From: Erodium maritimum
Taxonomy: Eukaryota > Streptophyta > Magnoliopsida > Geraniales > Geraniaceae
Reading direction: 5' to 3'
DNA length: 64,000 nt
NCBI GenBank assembly: GCA_963921825.1
Contig: OY997592.1
Span: 55,262,336 to 55,326,335 of the forward strand
A program made the position numbers and the translations under genes. Positions 1 to 12,172 of the stretch are shown piece after piece. The notes below the pieces were generated by a model that worked only from the letters and a program-made list of their open reading frames with translations, ran no database searches and was not told the origin of the DNA. Position 1 is the first letter of the stretch, and each line of letters begins with the position of its first letter.

Positions 1-832
1 TCTGTTCCTATCGTCCGACCAAGATACCATGTCTCGGGTTTTAAGCTCCAGTTGGAAGCGGTGTTCTTCATCATTCATTTTGTTAGATTGGGCAAAAGAT
101 TGGCTGGATCGTGAAGGATGTTTCACGTGGGTGAAGGTCACTGGCATACCCTGTTCGGGATGATGTATGTCAACGTTTAGAGCACTGGGAAACTCGATGG
201 GAACCTTCGTTCTGGCGTTGCGAGACGAAACCTCTCCAGTGTAAGATTGCAATTATTTCTTACTGAAGTTCAATTCTCAGACACAATTGCTATATCGCAA
301 TTTACTGCTGGAAGGAAAATGCTATACAATTGAGGTGCTTAAAATACATGAGCTGCCATTAATGGAGACAGGTCTCGAGGCGAGTAGTGAAGGTTCTGAA
401 ACAAACCTGGTTTTGAATGACTTGACCCGTTTCCCTCCCCCAGCGAGTGCTCTGAAAATGAAGGAAGTCAGGCGTGATTCAACACCAGCGACCAAAGTAT
501 CGGATTCCCAAAGTCATATTAGCCCGAGCCCATCTTCTCCCTTGCGTGGGCCTCAAGGTTCTCGGGCCGGCCAACTTCTACACCGAGATTTATTCAAATC
601 AGGTAAACCTAACGTGATCTACAGATCTTATACGGCCAGAAGTTGTTCTTTACCGAAGGAGAATGAGGACAGAGATAAAAAATGGAAGCTGATCAAAGCT
701 AGTCGAAAGGCTCTAACTGGTAATCCAGAAGTGGCTGAACAAATTGAAGCTTTGAATTTCGAGTTAGGAGATTCAGTCGACCCCGAGTTTCAGGAAGAGT
801 CTGATGATTTTTGTACGGATGATGAGCTATAG
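1..832 (+). pseudogene. LINE copy A ORF1 (nucleic-acid-binding protein), C-terminal part
   Basis: The last 181 residues are open from 287 to 832 and end 44 bases before the endonuclease ATG, as expected for ORF1 upstream of ORF2. The stretch at about 90-170 reads, with frame breaks, WAKDWLDREG...FTWVKVTGIP. This matches the W...FSWVEIIGVP block after the RRM in ORF1 of copy E. The tail is polar and acidic (it ends SDDFCTDDEL) and has no recognised domain. The N-terminal RRM expected for this lineage would lie left of the window. ORF1 proteins bind LINE RNA and assist reverse transcription; this copy is broken before 287. Confidence 0.7.
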
Positions 833-876
833 GAGGGAGTTTCTCTCCCCTCTTCTCTACCTCACTAATCCTAGAC

Positions 877-2058
877 ATGGCGAAATTCATCTCCTGGAAC
901 GTTAGGGGGATGAATGCCGTCCAAAAGAGACGGAGTATTCGGGTGGCGTTAGCTAAACAAAATCCGGATATGGTGTTGTTGCAGGAAACAAAGAGAGAGG
1001 ACATGCCTTTATATATCTTACGCAGTTGCGGATTTGGTGGTGATTGGGAATCGGCCTTTGTGCCTTCGGATGGAGCCTCGGGGGGGGGGGGGGGGGGGGT
1101 GTACTTTTGGTGTGGAAGAGTGCAGTTTTTTCCAGTGACTACGTCTTTTCCTATTGACGCTATTCTAGTTTGGAAAGGTACTTTTCGGCTTGACTCTACC
1201 CCGTTAACTGTGCTGAATGTTTATGCCCCGTGCGATAGTCCGGATCGGGTGGTACTTTGGAACAAAATTATTACGGAGAGTTCTTCTTTTGATGACTGCT
1301 TACTCCTAGGTGGTGATTTTAACTCGGTGTGTGAAAGGGAAGAACGGATAAACTGTGCTTTCTTGCAGGCTGACAATGAAGCTTTCCGGGATTTTATGTT
1401 TGCTTTAGCTGTATGCAATCTACCTCTAATGGGAGCCAAATTTACTTGGTTTGGTCATGCTTCTAAGGCCTCTCGCTTAGATAGGTTCCTGGTATCGGCG
1501 GAGCTACTAGCACTACATCCTAGTTTGACACAGAAAACACTACCGAGACAATTATCAGATCATAAACCTGTGGTGCTTGAATCGGTGATGTTAAACTGGG
1601 GACCGAAACCAATTCGGTTTATTAATGCGTGGACTTCCCATCCCAAGTTTTTTGAGTTTGTGGAGACGCAGTGGAATTCTTTTGATGTGCAAGGGATGCC
1701 AAGTTATATTTTATGGAAAAAGCTAAACTGTTTGAGGAAGGATCTGCAAAGGTGGAATGTTGAGGTTTTTGGCAGGGTGGATAGAGAAATTGCAGAGTTA
1801 AATTCAGAGGTAGACGGACTGGACAGGCTCGTGGAAGCCCGACCCCTTTCAGATGCCAAGTTGATCAGGAGATCGTTGCTGAGAGTCTCTTTGATTCAGA
1901 AACACAAACTAATGGCGAGGATTTGGGCTCAAAAAGCTCGAATTCGGTGGCACATGGAAGGAGACCAATGTTCTAAGTTTTACCATCGGTTATCAAATTT
2001 TAATGCTTCCCTGAGGAGGATCAGTATCATTAGGGGTGGGAGATTGCACCTACACTGA
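877..2058 (+). pseudogene. LINE copy A ORF2, endonuclease domain
   Basis: This is the N-terminal exonuclease-endonuclease-phosphatase domain of an L1 ORF2, which nicks target DNA to prime reverse transcription. Visible motifs in order are SWNVRG (residues 6-11), QETK (metal-binding Glu, about 36-39), NVYAP, GGDFNSV, SRLDRFL and SDH (catalytic His). The ATG at 877 is the natural start because WNVRG sits immediately after it, as in copy E. A run of 20 G at 1080-1099 falls on the conserved GGVLL segment and pushes the reading out of frame for a short stretch (VYFWCGRV instead of GVLLVWKS). The ORF then stops at 2058, before the RT, which is in another frame. So the domain is recognisable but the polyprotein is broken. 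Confidence 0.9.
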
Positions 2059-3161
2059 ACCGGACCAGATAAAAGGCCATGCTGTTCTCCATTTTCGAGC
2101 TCGTTTCGCCAGACCACCAGAAGCACCGTTTAAAATTCCAGCTCTACAGTTCAAACATCTGTCTGATATACAGGCAGCGGGGTTGACGGTATGTTTTTCG
2201 CCTGAAGAAGTGTTTTCAGCACTGTCGAATTGTGGTAACAATAAGGCCCCGGGACCGGATGGTTTTTCGATGCTATTTTATAAGTCTTGTTGGGAGGTGA
2301 TCAAGCTTGATTTGTTGCGCTCTGTGGATGACTTTCATAATTCCGGGGTCTTTGGAAAGGGGCTAAGTTTGGCCTTCATGGTTTTAATCCCAAAAGTCTC
2401 AAACCCAGAATCCTTTGATGAGTTCAGACCGATTAGTTTGATTTCCGGACCCTATAAAATTGTGGCCAAATTGTTGGCAAACAGGCTTAAGGTTGTTATA
2501 CCATATTTGATAAGCGACACTCAGAATGGCTTCATTGCAGGATGACAACTTGTAGACGGTGTCCTGATAGCTTCAGAAGTGATACATGATGTGAAAAAGT
2601 CTAAAGTGGAAACAATTATTTTGAAGCTTGTTTTTGAAAAGGCCTACGATAAGGTTAGTTGGTCTTACGTACAATATGTTATGGGTATAATGGGGTTCAA
2701 CGAGCAGTGGAGGATGTGGATGGCAGGTTGTTTTCAGGCTAATTTGTCAGTGTTGATAAATGGAGCGCCTAGTGCAGATTTTGTTACACAAAATGGGCTT
2801 CGTCAGGGTTGCCCGTTATCCCCTTTCTTATTTCTCTTGGCAGCTGATGGTCTACACCAGATGTTAATGGATGGCATTCGGGGAGGTGATTTTAGTGGTG
2901 TCCATGTTGGAAGGAACGGTCTGGAAATCTCACACCTACAGTTTGCAGACGACACCATCCTGTTTATCAAAGGTACTGAGTCTGGACTCCTAAATGTTAA
3001 ATACATTCTAGATTTATTTCAAGAATTATCAGGTCTGAAAATTAATTATGCCAAGTCAAAGGCGGTATTATTGAATGGTTCGGTTTTGACTGAAGAAGTG
3101 ATTACAGAGATTGTAGGCTGTGAGGTCTGTGACTTACCCATCCAATATTTGGGGTTCCAGT
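2059..3161 (+). pseudogene. LINE copy A ORF2, reverse transcriptase N-terminal and central part
   Basis: Two open stretches (to 2545 and from 2579) carry the L1 RT signature: KAPGPDGF, the LIPKV...FRPISLI block, QLVDGV, FEKAYDKV, GLRQGCPLSPFLF and FADD (motif C, near 2945-2956). A TGA at 2543-2545 replaces the Arg of the conserved AGRQLVDG and looks like a CGA-to-TGA change. In motif A the residue expected to be the catalytic Asp is Val: LVFEKAYDKV here (codon 2630-2632) against LDFEKAYDKV in copy E. The reading ends abruptly at CCAGT (3157-3161), where solo LTR S1 is inserted. The enzyme cannot be functional. Confidence 0.9.
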
Positions 3162-5772
3162 TGTCACGCCCCAAATCCGGTTCTTGCCCGGACTCGAGGC
3201 ATGACTAAAATAAATGATTTAAAAAGGCAACAACTCAACAATAAGTTCCTGAAAACTCCAATAAGAAACTCAATCCTCAACAATTCGGTTTAAAACATAG
3301 ATAACCCTCCAGGGGTGTAATAGTAATCCTCCACAAAATCTGTTCCAAACAAAAAGAAATAAAAGCGAAGTCTATACAGACACCCACACCGAGAAGCTCC
3401 CGAGCCTCTACTCCTCAATCAAGCATGTAAACACAACAATGAACTCACAGGGGTGAGCTTACGCTCAGTAGGGAAAACACAAAACAAGGTGAATCTTAAA
3501 CTCCATAAATCAACAGCAAAGCCAGCAAGATCCATAATTCAACAGCAAAGTCAACCAGATAGCTCATAACAAATACGGGTAAAAGGTAAACCAGCCAATG
3601 CCGTGGCACATGAAGTCTCCACCCTCCGATCCACATATGATGTGTCCTCTCGGATTGTCCCTCAAATCCAGAGGAGACACATAACACTGAGGCGACCGGA
3701 AACAACCCTTCGGGGCGCTTAACATCGGGATTCTCATAAACGTCTCCAAAGGATTTTATGTCCTCGGGAACCAAGGTATTACCCCCATAGGAAACATACA
3801 CTTGGACAATTCAATAATAATCAGTTCATAATTGAATAACGCACTCAACCGAAACACGAAATAATCCAATCCCAACAACCACCAATTCATTGCCACACAT
3901 AGCTCACACATCACCAATTCACCACAACACACTGTACACGAATCACATAAGCATAGCACACCAATCACACAATCCCAACTTACCTTTCACTTACCAGTCT
4001 CGAACCAACGGAGCATCGATCACCTGATTGCACCGCTCGGTACAACCAGTCATACTCGATGCTCCAAGCAACCATTTAAGTAAATCAAGTAATCATTCAA
4101 ATACATTCAACGGTCAAGTACGAGTTCAATCAATCAATCATAAAAACCTTCAATCGAGCATTCACACGTGCAATTCAACTAGTTCCGTTAGACTCTTTAG
4201 CCTATCCACTAAGCAACCCACAACCAAGCATGTGATCCTAACACGCAACTAATCCGAGGGCTTTGCCAAGGCTCCTCTACCAGACAAACAATTCCCAAGT
4301 ATTGAAAGCGAATTACACTAGTGATTGGCATCCTATTCATTCACCACTAGACACTTCCGGTTATTAATAATTGAAAGACAATTATGCTAGTTATTCGCAT
4401 CCTATAGGCATTTCTAGGACCTTTCCGATTTTATTAGCCTAACATGCATACTAAGCATCATAAACGAGGGGTTAAGGCTTTCCCTACCTCAAGGTCTTCC
4501 TCTCAACACTTTGATGAAGCCCGGTGGTCACCACTCCGTTCTTCACTCGGGTCCCGGCGTGATCTTTGCTCCTCTAGCTCGATCCCCAAAGTCTTGGACA
4601 CAAAGAAACGTTAATTAGACTCCACTTAAACAGCAAACAAAACCCCCAAAGCCCCTCCAAGGTTCAGCTCAAAACCAAGATCAACCAAGGCGAAAAACCC
4701 TTAAAGAAACCCCCACCCTGGTCTGCCACGGACCTGGTCACGGATCCGTGAGGCCAACCATCACGGAGCCGTGACGAGTGCCGTCACGGACTCCCTCACG
4801 GAGCCGTGACGTCGCCCGTCACGGGATCCGTCACGGATCCGTGGCGCACTAGGGCAGTTTCGCCCTTCTTCAACCTCCAGCTCCTTTTCTCCGAAAAACC
4901 ACCTTTAAACCCCAAATTTTACCCCTTCCAACTCCCAAAACAGTCCAAATCCTTCAATACTCCTCTACCCATGGTAGGAATCAACACACAAACAAGTTTC
5001 CAATGATTCATCAAATCAAAACCAACTTAAAAGCTCCAACAAACTAATGATTTCTCAACAAAAACCCAACCAAGCTTCTCATCAACAACATCTCCCACCA
5101 TTTCTACTCAAACCCAACAACATCTAGCAATTTCACCCAAAACCCATGAAAAGAGATGAAGAGAAATGAGGATCTAGAGAGTTCCATTACCTCTAGAAGA
5201 TGGAGATGAAGAAGATGGTAGAGATTTTGAGGAGGGATGGCTAAAGGAAGGCTTCAAGTGGTCTCTTCTTCCTTGATTCTTCTTCAAAGCTCCATGGGAG
5301 CTCTTCTCTCTTGCTCCTACTCCAATTTTCGGCTACACCCAAAAGAATGAGTTGAATTTGCTTTTCCAATCTCATATAATACCTAGATGTGTCAAATGAC
5401 CAAAAGCCCTTGAGCTAGAATCCCTTGTAGAAGCTTTTGGGAGGGTAAAAGGGTCTAAGACTACTCCCTTTTCTCTCTTTCAACCAAAAAGGGACAAGTG
5501 TCCACATAGGTTATTTACTTTTCCAAATTAATTTCCAGCACAATAAAATAATGCTTTTAGTCAAATAAAAGTCTCGTTTTGACCAAAATTGACTTTCTCC
5601 AACATTATACTCAAACGAAAAGAATTTCTCCCCTTAAGCCAACCGTGATGATGGCTAATTCGTTTGGGTTCCGGAAAAGTCCCGAGTGACTTCTTGAGTC
5701 ATCGGTTGACTTTCCGGTAACAAGTCGAACTTGCTTGGAAAGTCGCCGGTTCGACCGGGAGCGGGTCTTACA
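3162..5772 (-). mobile_element. Solo LTR S1 (Tekay-like Ty3/gypsy family)
   Basis: The segment starts TGTCACGCCCC and ends GGTCTTACA, the reverse complement of a TGTAAGACC...GGGGCGTGACA LTR. It is flanked by a perfect 5-bp duplication, CCAGT, at 3157-3161 and 5773-5777, and the LINE reading resumes across it. It is 2611 bp long, against 2609 bp for the 3' LTR of the gypsy element at 51729-54337, and by eye they are the same subfamily. It contains the conserved GGTGAGCTTACGCTCAGTAG block near 3449 and a cluster of TCACGG...CCGTGA palindromes at about 4725-4850. There is no internal coding region, so it is a recombination remnant. Small ORFs inside it are not genes. Confidence 0.93.
4725..4850. 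repeat. Palindrome array in S1 (TCACGG / CCGTGA units)
   Basis: Several near-palindromes such as TCACGGATCCGTGA and TCACGGAGCCGTGA follow each other at roughly 20-25 bp spacing. The same array occurs at 44350-44490 in S5 and 52600-52750 in the gypsy 3' LTR. Its function is unknown. Confidence 0.85.
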
Positions 5773-6829
5773 CCAGTTGGGGTTGAGCCCTAAGAGGTTG
5801 ATATTTTGGGAGCCGGTTTGTGACAGGGTAAGGAAGTACCTGAATGGTTGGAAGGCGAAACATCTTAATCTTGCAGGCAAAGTAGTATTGATTAAATCTA
5901 CTTTGGCAGCACTTCCGGTAATCTATATGAGTATTTTTCAAGCTCCTAAGGTTGTGATCCGGAAGCTTGAAATGATGCAACGCCGTTTTCTGTGGTCACA
6001 TAGTGTGGCGAGGAGAGTTCTGCACAGAGTAAAGTGGGATATGGTTTGTAGACCAAAGGCCGAAGGTGGTTTGGGGTTGAGGCGTTTGTAGGAGATCAAT
6101 TTAAGCTTATTGGCCAAATGGTTTTGGAGGTTCGCAGAGGAAGAACACTCCTTATGGAAACAATTGATTTGTGATAAGTTCAGATAGCAGTCTACGGAGT
6201 GGGATCTTATGAAACTGGATACACCCAGTAATTCCTTCCTTTTTGGTCATATTATGAGTCTGGCTAATGACCCTCGTTTTGTTGATATGTTTGGTGGTCA
6301 GGGGATTCACTGGAAGGTGGGAAATGGAGTTCGAGTCCGGTTTTGGGACGATGTGTGGTTAGGGGACTTGGCCTTCCGATTCAGACTCTCAGCTTTATTT
6401 ATTGTCGCTTCGAATCCAGAGGCAGCGGTATGTGATTATTGGATAAATGGACAGTGGGTGGTGGGGTTCAGGCGCAACCTGTTCGTGAGGGAATTAAGAG
6501 AAGAGTTGTTATTGAAGGGTGTTCTTAGCTCAGTCACTTTAAATGACTCTCCTGATAAAGTTGTCTGGGTTAAGGGTCCTCGTTTCTCTGTGGGGACAGT
6601 TTATAAACTGACTGTTCCTTCTTTTGAGGTGGTGGGTTGGGCCTCTTTCTTATGGATAAAGGGGCTTCCCCATAAGTTCGGTATTTTTATGTGGTTGGCT
6701 ATTCATGAGGCAGTTCCGACCCGTTGTTTCTTGGAGGCGAGAGGCTGCAGGATTTCTTTGAATGATATGTTGTGTTCCTTTTGCTTGAAGCAATTCGAAG
6801 ACCTTGATCACCTACTTTTACAGTAATCG
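5773..6829 (+). pseudogene. LINE copy A ORF2, C-terminal part after S1
   Basis: After the duplicated CCAGT the RT thumb and C-terminal region resume, giving HQLGLSPKRLIFWEPV, ALPVIYMSIFQ, RRFLWS and GGLGLRRL. Then comes the characteristic plant LINE tail with HWKVGNGVRVRFWDDVWLGD (about 6310-6360) and a zf-RVT-like end (WIKGLPHKFGIFMWLAIHEAVPTR...CSFCLKQFEDLDHLLLQ, to 6826). It is broken by stops near 6091 and 6185. The block is followed by AT-rich sequence and the poly-A at 6893-6901. It is a direct continuation of the LINE and not a separate gene. Confidence 0.88.
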
Positions 6830-6901
6830 GTTCTGGTTTTTTGTCTTCAGGAATCTACATTGGGTTCCTGTAATAATAATAATATCGCTTATAAAAAAAA
6901 A

Positions 6902-8841
6902 CATATGTACCAACACATTTCATAGGTACATAAGAAAGCCAAACCTTCCTCTTGTTCTTGATTTCGACAGTTGGTAGTGTCCTATTTATAACAACAACAA
7001 CCAGTTGATTTAAACAACTTTTTATAGTTGAATCAAGTTATGTGGCAGTATGCGAGCAATTTTATAGTTTTAATTCTAATGCAAAATAATAGTATAATGA
7101 AAGATGTAATCCTTAAAGACACTATCCAGATGAGAGCAACGAGAATTGATCGGTAAGGAAGACAGTCGGAACGACAACCATGTTTTTATTTTCAAAATAT
7201 GACACAAGGTTGAGTTCGATGATGTAAAGAAGTTCAAGATACGAAAGGAGAGGTCACACCAGTGACAAATGTACCGGTGGTGATAAGCGTAGGCTAAAGT
7301 GAAAAAGGGAGTCGAAAACTTGGACTTTATAAGTTCCAATCATATGAGACTAGATAAAATACAGAAGAAACAAGAAAAAGAAGAAGGCGCTAATGTAAAG
7401 CACTAAATTGTTATTATTTTTGAGATCGAATTTATAAAAGAAATATGCGAATCATATAAATCCACATGGGTGATGCCACAGTGTTGATCTTAGCATATGG
7501 ATAGACGATAACACACATATTCATATTTTGAAAGTCTATAATCTTTAATGATCGAAGGATGAAAATTCGTCATGGATTCTTTCAACGAGAGGCACCAATC
7601 ATCCTTAATCAAGCAGCCACAAAGCGCCATGTTGTAAAAAAATGGTTTCCGATTTACCGGTTAATCGATGACTCTGGGCAAAAGAGCAAATGCCGTCTAG
7701 GTCGACGTTCACCACTTTTTTACCAACATCGTTTTGTTTCTTCTTCATTCTCGATCTGACCGATATGGCGTGGATTCCAACCGGTGTCGATGGCAATTGT
7801 TGATGCCGGTTAATTGTTTTCATCATTAATAAAAGGGGAACGGGGAAATTGGGTATAAAAGGCCGGAAGGGGCATAGATAAGCGTTGAACACAATAATGA
7901 TAACAATCAAACTTGAGTCATGGTGGGGGTAGATACACCTAACACCCCAAAAAGGTAAAAAAGACAACATAAATAGAAACTCTCGAGGTGGAAATTATGC
8001 GACTGTCGGCCAACGAACTTTCAGCTAATCAAATAATGATTTGAGAATTTGTATTTAGTACGTTTGACGAAACTCTCCTGGAATTTGTCACCCAATCAAA
8101 AACACTGTTTTTTAATAGAATATTCTTTTGAATTTTGTTTGCTTTCTCATCTCCACATTTTTCAAATTGCTACCCTACGTACCCTTATTATAAGGTAAAA
8201 ATATAAAGGTTCTATTTTAATCTACATCTTCTTCGAGATTCTGATCACGGGCCATATAACATATAGTAGTTAAGCATACCATTTCTTTTTATGACCGCAT
8301 GTTCCTCGAGCCAGTTTTCTGTTCATCCAGTTCTAATTTTTTGTTTTAATTTATTGTCGTGGTAATAAAATGTTAAAAATATTACACTTCATTATACTTA
8401 ATATACATGTTTTTTTTATTATCTAGAAAAGCGAACATTAATTTTATTATCTTTTATTTTTATTTTACTCGGACATCAGAAATTTAAAATACCCACTAGC
8501 CAACAATCAGATTTTCTAGACCTGACATTGGTTTTTATAAAATAAGAAGTTATGAAATACCAAAATTGTTCTTGATTAACCTTTGAATTTTTACATTTAC
8601 CATTAAAATCATTTACTTTCCTGATTTAATTTTTTTTCTTCAATTTTCATCAGCCTAATCAACAGAGGTTGGCAGGGAGGGGAATATATGAGTACCCGAC
8701 ACCACAGTTGTTGATGGGCGTGTGGTGGGAATTGGAGGATCACCACCGAAGAAGGGTCTTTGAAGGACATTGGCCCGGGCGCTGCATAGTTACATTTAGG
8801 CTCCAAAATATGGAGAACATGTCAGACTGGTTATTTTTTTT
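6902..8841. other. AT-rich intergenic stretch without recognisable genes
   Basis: I see no conserved protein, RNA gene or clear terminal repeats here. ORFs on both strands at 7076-7970 are short and overlap. None has codon use or motifs that I recognise. Old, eroded transposon sequence is likely but not demonstrable by eye. Confidence 0.5.
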
Positions 8842-9093
8842 TTGTTTTTCATTTATTTAAAAGATGTAGATTTTATTAATGATACATATACGAGAATCCA
8901 TACAAATAAAAAGTTTTCAAAAGGCTCAGAACACATAACACTAAAACAATATAGTCATCGCCTGATCATCACAGGGTTTTCCAACTGACCCTCTCTTTAC
9001 ACCTATAACTTCATCCGAGGAGGTTCCCGAGGCTTCTGTCTCCCTTCTCCCTGAAAGATGACCGGCTACCAAGTTTCTCCAGCTGGGATCTCC

Positions 9094-12000
9094 TGTCACG
9101 CTCCAAATCCGGTTTTGACCGGACTCGAGACGTGAACTAAAGACGATGAATAAATATCTAACAGAAAAGATTTAATAATGTAAACTCCATAGTTATAATG
9201 TATGTAAAACCAAAGTCAAGAGTCAACAACTCTGAAATTAACTGAAATTAAAGTCAAAATAAACCAATACGTCTCTAGGATAAATCTCGATTCCCAAGGA
9301 GCTCCCGAGCCTTGAGATCACCTCTAGAACTACTCAATAAAGAAACCTGTACAAACAGTAACAAGAAGAGGGGTGAGCTTATGCTCAATAGGAAAAAGCA
9401 TTAAAGCAAGATAAACCCCGTTTAAGTGTACAAATCAAATAGAACAAGTAATCAGAGTTTACAATTAGAACGATTAATCGAAAGGTGCTGTAAATAAAGT
9501 CCAATAGAAGTTTCAATGCTTTAAAGAAGGTAACACTCAGGGAAAACAACGGACAAAAACGAATATAATACTTTAGAGAAAATAATACTCAAGGATATCA
9601 CTGGAAAGATAGCAAACTTATTAAAGAAGTTAATTAAAACAATACACAATACTGAAATGTTTAATATTGAATTCCAAGACTCTGATCCGTACACTGACTA
9701 GTACATCATATCAGAATGCACTCGATCCGGAAGGAAACACTATCATCGGGATTTCCGGAAAAGTTCCCTAGGAACGCACGTTCTCGGAAGTCCCTGAAAA
9801 TGTCCCAAAGGACCATAGATCATCGGGATAAAGTGAGTCTCTCCGGAACATGTAGCATCGGAATGAGATAATAAAGTACCAAGCCGGAACATCATTCGGC
9901 CTTGGTCTTCCCGGAACACGTAGCTTCGGGGTGGAACCAGTCTTTCCAAAACACGTAGCATCGGATAAGACAATACAGTACTGTGCCGGAACATCCCTCG
10001 GCCTCGGTCTTCCCGGAACACATAGCATCGGGGTGGAACCAATATTTCCGGAACACGTAGCATCGGATAAGACAATAATCTACTCAACCGGAATGTCTCT
10101 CGGTATAGGTTTTCTCGGAACACGTAGCATCGGGGTGAAGCAACAATGTAAACATACCGGACCGGATTACCCCTCGGTCGGATATCAGTCCAGAAACACC
10201 CTCGACAAGTAAACAACAAAGGCACGCAAATTCTCGACAAGGCAAAACGCAACAAACTCATACGATCAACCAAGCTTACCGGCATAACTTACCAACCACG
10301 TATCATCGATCTATCACTCACCCGATCATATCCTTAGGCACAACCAATTCACATTCAAACAAACATTCAACCAATCACATCGCATTCATTTAATTCATTC
10401 AACCAATCACATCGCATTCATTTCATTCATTCAACCGATCACATCGCATTCATTTGATTCATATGATAATCAACTTAAATTTATCTAGTTTAGTATGACT
10501 CTTAAATTAACCTAAAGAAGGAGCATGCATCAACCTTATAACGAACAAACATCGGTAAATACAATCAACAAGCAATTCTAAGGCTCGACATGACCATTCT
10601 ACCAGCACAGTAAACCAACACCTACGGCACGACATGGCTCGTAGGTCGTTCGCATTTTATAAGACTACTCTATTCAATACCGTCCTATATGCATACTAGT
10701 TATTTATCCGGTTATTAGGTTTCCCTATATACATACTATTAGCAGTTCTTAATTTAGGAGTAGAGTTTACGGCTTTTCCCTACCTCAAGACGATACAACA
10801 TATGCGTCTCCTAGCTGTTGACGTCCTGGCCTAACTCCGGTCTTCTCGGGCGAAGTCCACAAAGTCCAAGTCTGGGTTTAACAGTTAAAGTCTAGTATCA
10901 GTCCAGGTCTAGATAGATCAGTCCTTTAAATTAACAGTTCGTCTTTTAATATAACTAACAGGTCCAAGAATTATCGGATTTTAGTCCAAAACGTAATTAA
11001 ATTAATTAAGTCTTTCCGCCTGACCCGCCCGACCCGCCCGACCCGAACTCGGCCCGAATCCGACCCGAACTCGGCCCGAATCCGGAACCCAGATCCTAAA
11101 CCGACCCGGATCCGAGTCCAGACCCGGACCGACCCAAGCCTGACCCAAACCCGGGTCCAGATCCGAGTCCGGGATCCAGTTCAAGTCTGGGCCCAAGGCC
11201 CAAACTCGAGCTGGAGCCCAGACTTAGTTTTGTCCCAAGTCTGGTCCGGGGCCTAGGATCGAGGTCCAGCCCAGGGCTGAACCAGGCCCGTCCGTGGCTC
11301 GGTTCAGGTCCAGGCCCGTCTCTGGCCTGAGACGTGAACGGAGGTGGCGACGCTAGGGTTCCGACTCAGCTCCGGCGAGGCGAGGGTGACGGCGGAGAAG
11401 GCTCGGAGTGGTTCTCGTCGCTGGTGACGACGTTAGAAGGCCAACGTGAGAGAGGGAAGGTCTTCAGGGCACAGGGCGAGGCCCTCTATCCAGATCTGAC
11501 GACCAGAGAAGCTCGCCGGCGCGAGAACTCCAAATCTTGAGCTCGAGCGCTCCGGCGACGCTCTCTAGCCACGTCCGACCCCAAAACGAGCGTAAAAGCT
11601 CTCGATTCTTCGGCGAGAGGTGACATGGAAGGTGGTAAAGCTCGGGACGAGGCTCACCGTTGTTGGAAAGACACAGCGAGGCTTGAATCGACGGCGGCAG
11701 GTTTGGTTTCGCTTCTGAGAGGAAGGAGAAGAGAGAGATATCTAGGGGTTTTCTGGGTTTTAACGGTGAGGGAAGGTCGGGTGAAGAAGTAGGAGAAGTT
11801 GAAGGGAGAGAAGGAGGAAGAAGAGAGATGCAGGTGGTAAAAAACGAGGGGCGGCGGCGTGGGTCTGAGAGGGTTCTCGAGAGAGAGAGGAGAGGGAGGT
11901 TGAAGAAGGTCCTCGGGCGGCGTGCAAGGAAATGGCAACTGAAGCGGCGCTCGAGCCTTTTGTTGCTAGGGTTGGGCCGCGCGTGGGTTCTGGGCCTGAC

Positions 12001-12172
12001 GGGCTTGCGCGCTGAAACGGGCTGGGTCTGTTCCGGCCCAAGGCGTTGGTCTGGCCTGGCCTAGCCCAACCTCAATCCTTTCTTTTTGAAATCGATTCAA
12101 TAATCGACTCGTTACCCAACTCAACGACATTCCCAACGATAAACTATCGAAATAAAAACTCAGGTCTTTACA
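9094..12172 (-). mobile_element. Solo LTR S2 (Tekay-like family, 3.1 kb)
   Basis: It begins TGTCACGCTCCAAATCCGG and ends CAGGTCTTTACA. The flanks carry a perfect 5-bp duplication, TCTCC, at 9089-9093 and 12173-12177. It shares the GGTGAGCTTATGCTCA block (near 9371) with the other LTRs. It also has a minisatellite at about 9835-10140 and a very GC-rich CCCGACCCG-type low-complexity tract at about 11020-11300. ORFs in the GC-rich tract are low-complexity artefacts. No PBS, polypurine tract or pol is present, so it is a solo LTR. Confidence 0.92.
9835..10140. repeat. Minisatellite in S2, GGAACACGTAGCATCGG unit
   Basis: About six diverged copies of a roughly 40-70 bp unit share the core CCGGAACACGTAGCATCGG. 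A related motif (CCGGAACACGAAGCCTCGG) occurs in S3 near 14390. Inverted-sense relatives (CCCCGATG...TTCCGG) occur in S5 at 45400-45660. Confidence 0.8.

Larger units (their letters stand above)
1..6901 (+). mobile_element. L1-type LINE copy A, 5' end cut by window, split by solo LTR S1
   Basis: Reading left to right there is an ORF1 tail, an apurinic-type endonuclease, a reverse transcriptase and a C-terminal zf-RVT-like region, ending in a short poly-A run at 6893-6901. This is the order of a plant L1 LINE. The RT reading is interrupted at 3162 by a solo LTR and resumes at 5773 after a repeated CCAGT. The copy is dead: it has in-frame stops, frame changes and a 20-nt G run inside the endonuclease. 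The left end and its target-site duplication lie outside the window. A related copy on the opposite strand (copy E, 42681-57966) has the same domain order. Confidence 0.9.

Noticed and set aside
11002-12064. Overlapping ORFs in the GC-rich part of S2
   Set aside because: They are open on both strands because of CCCGACCCG-type low complexity and high GC. They lie inside a TSD-flanked LTR and match no family.
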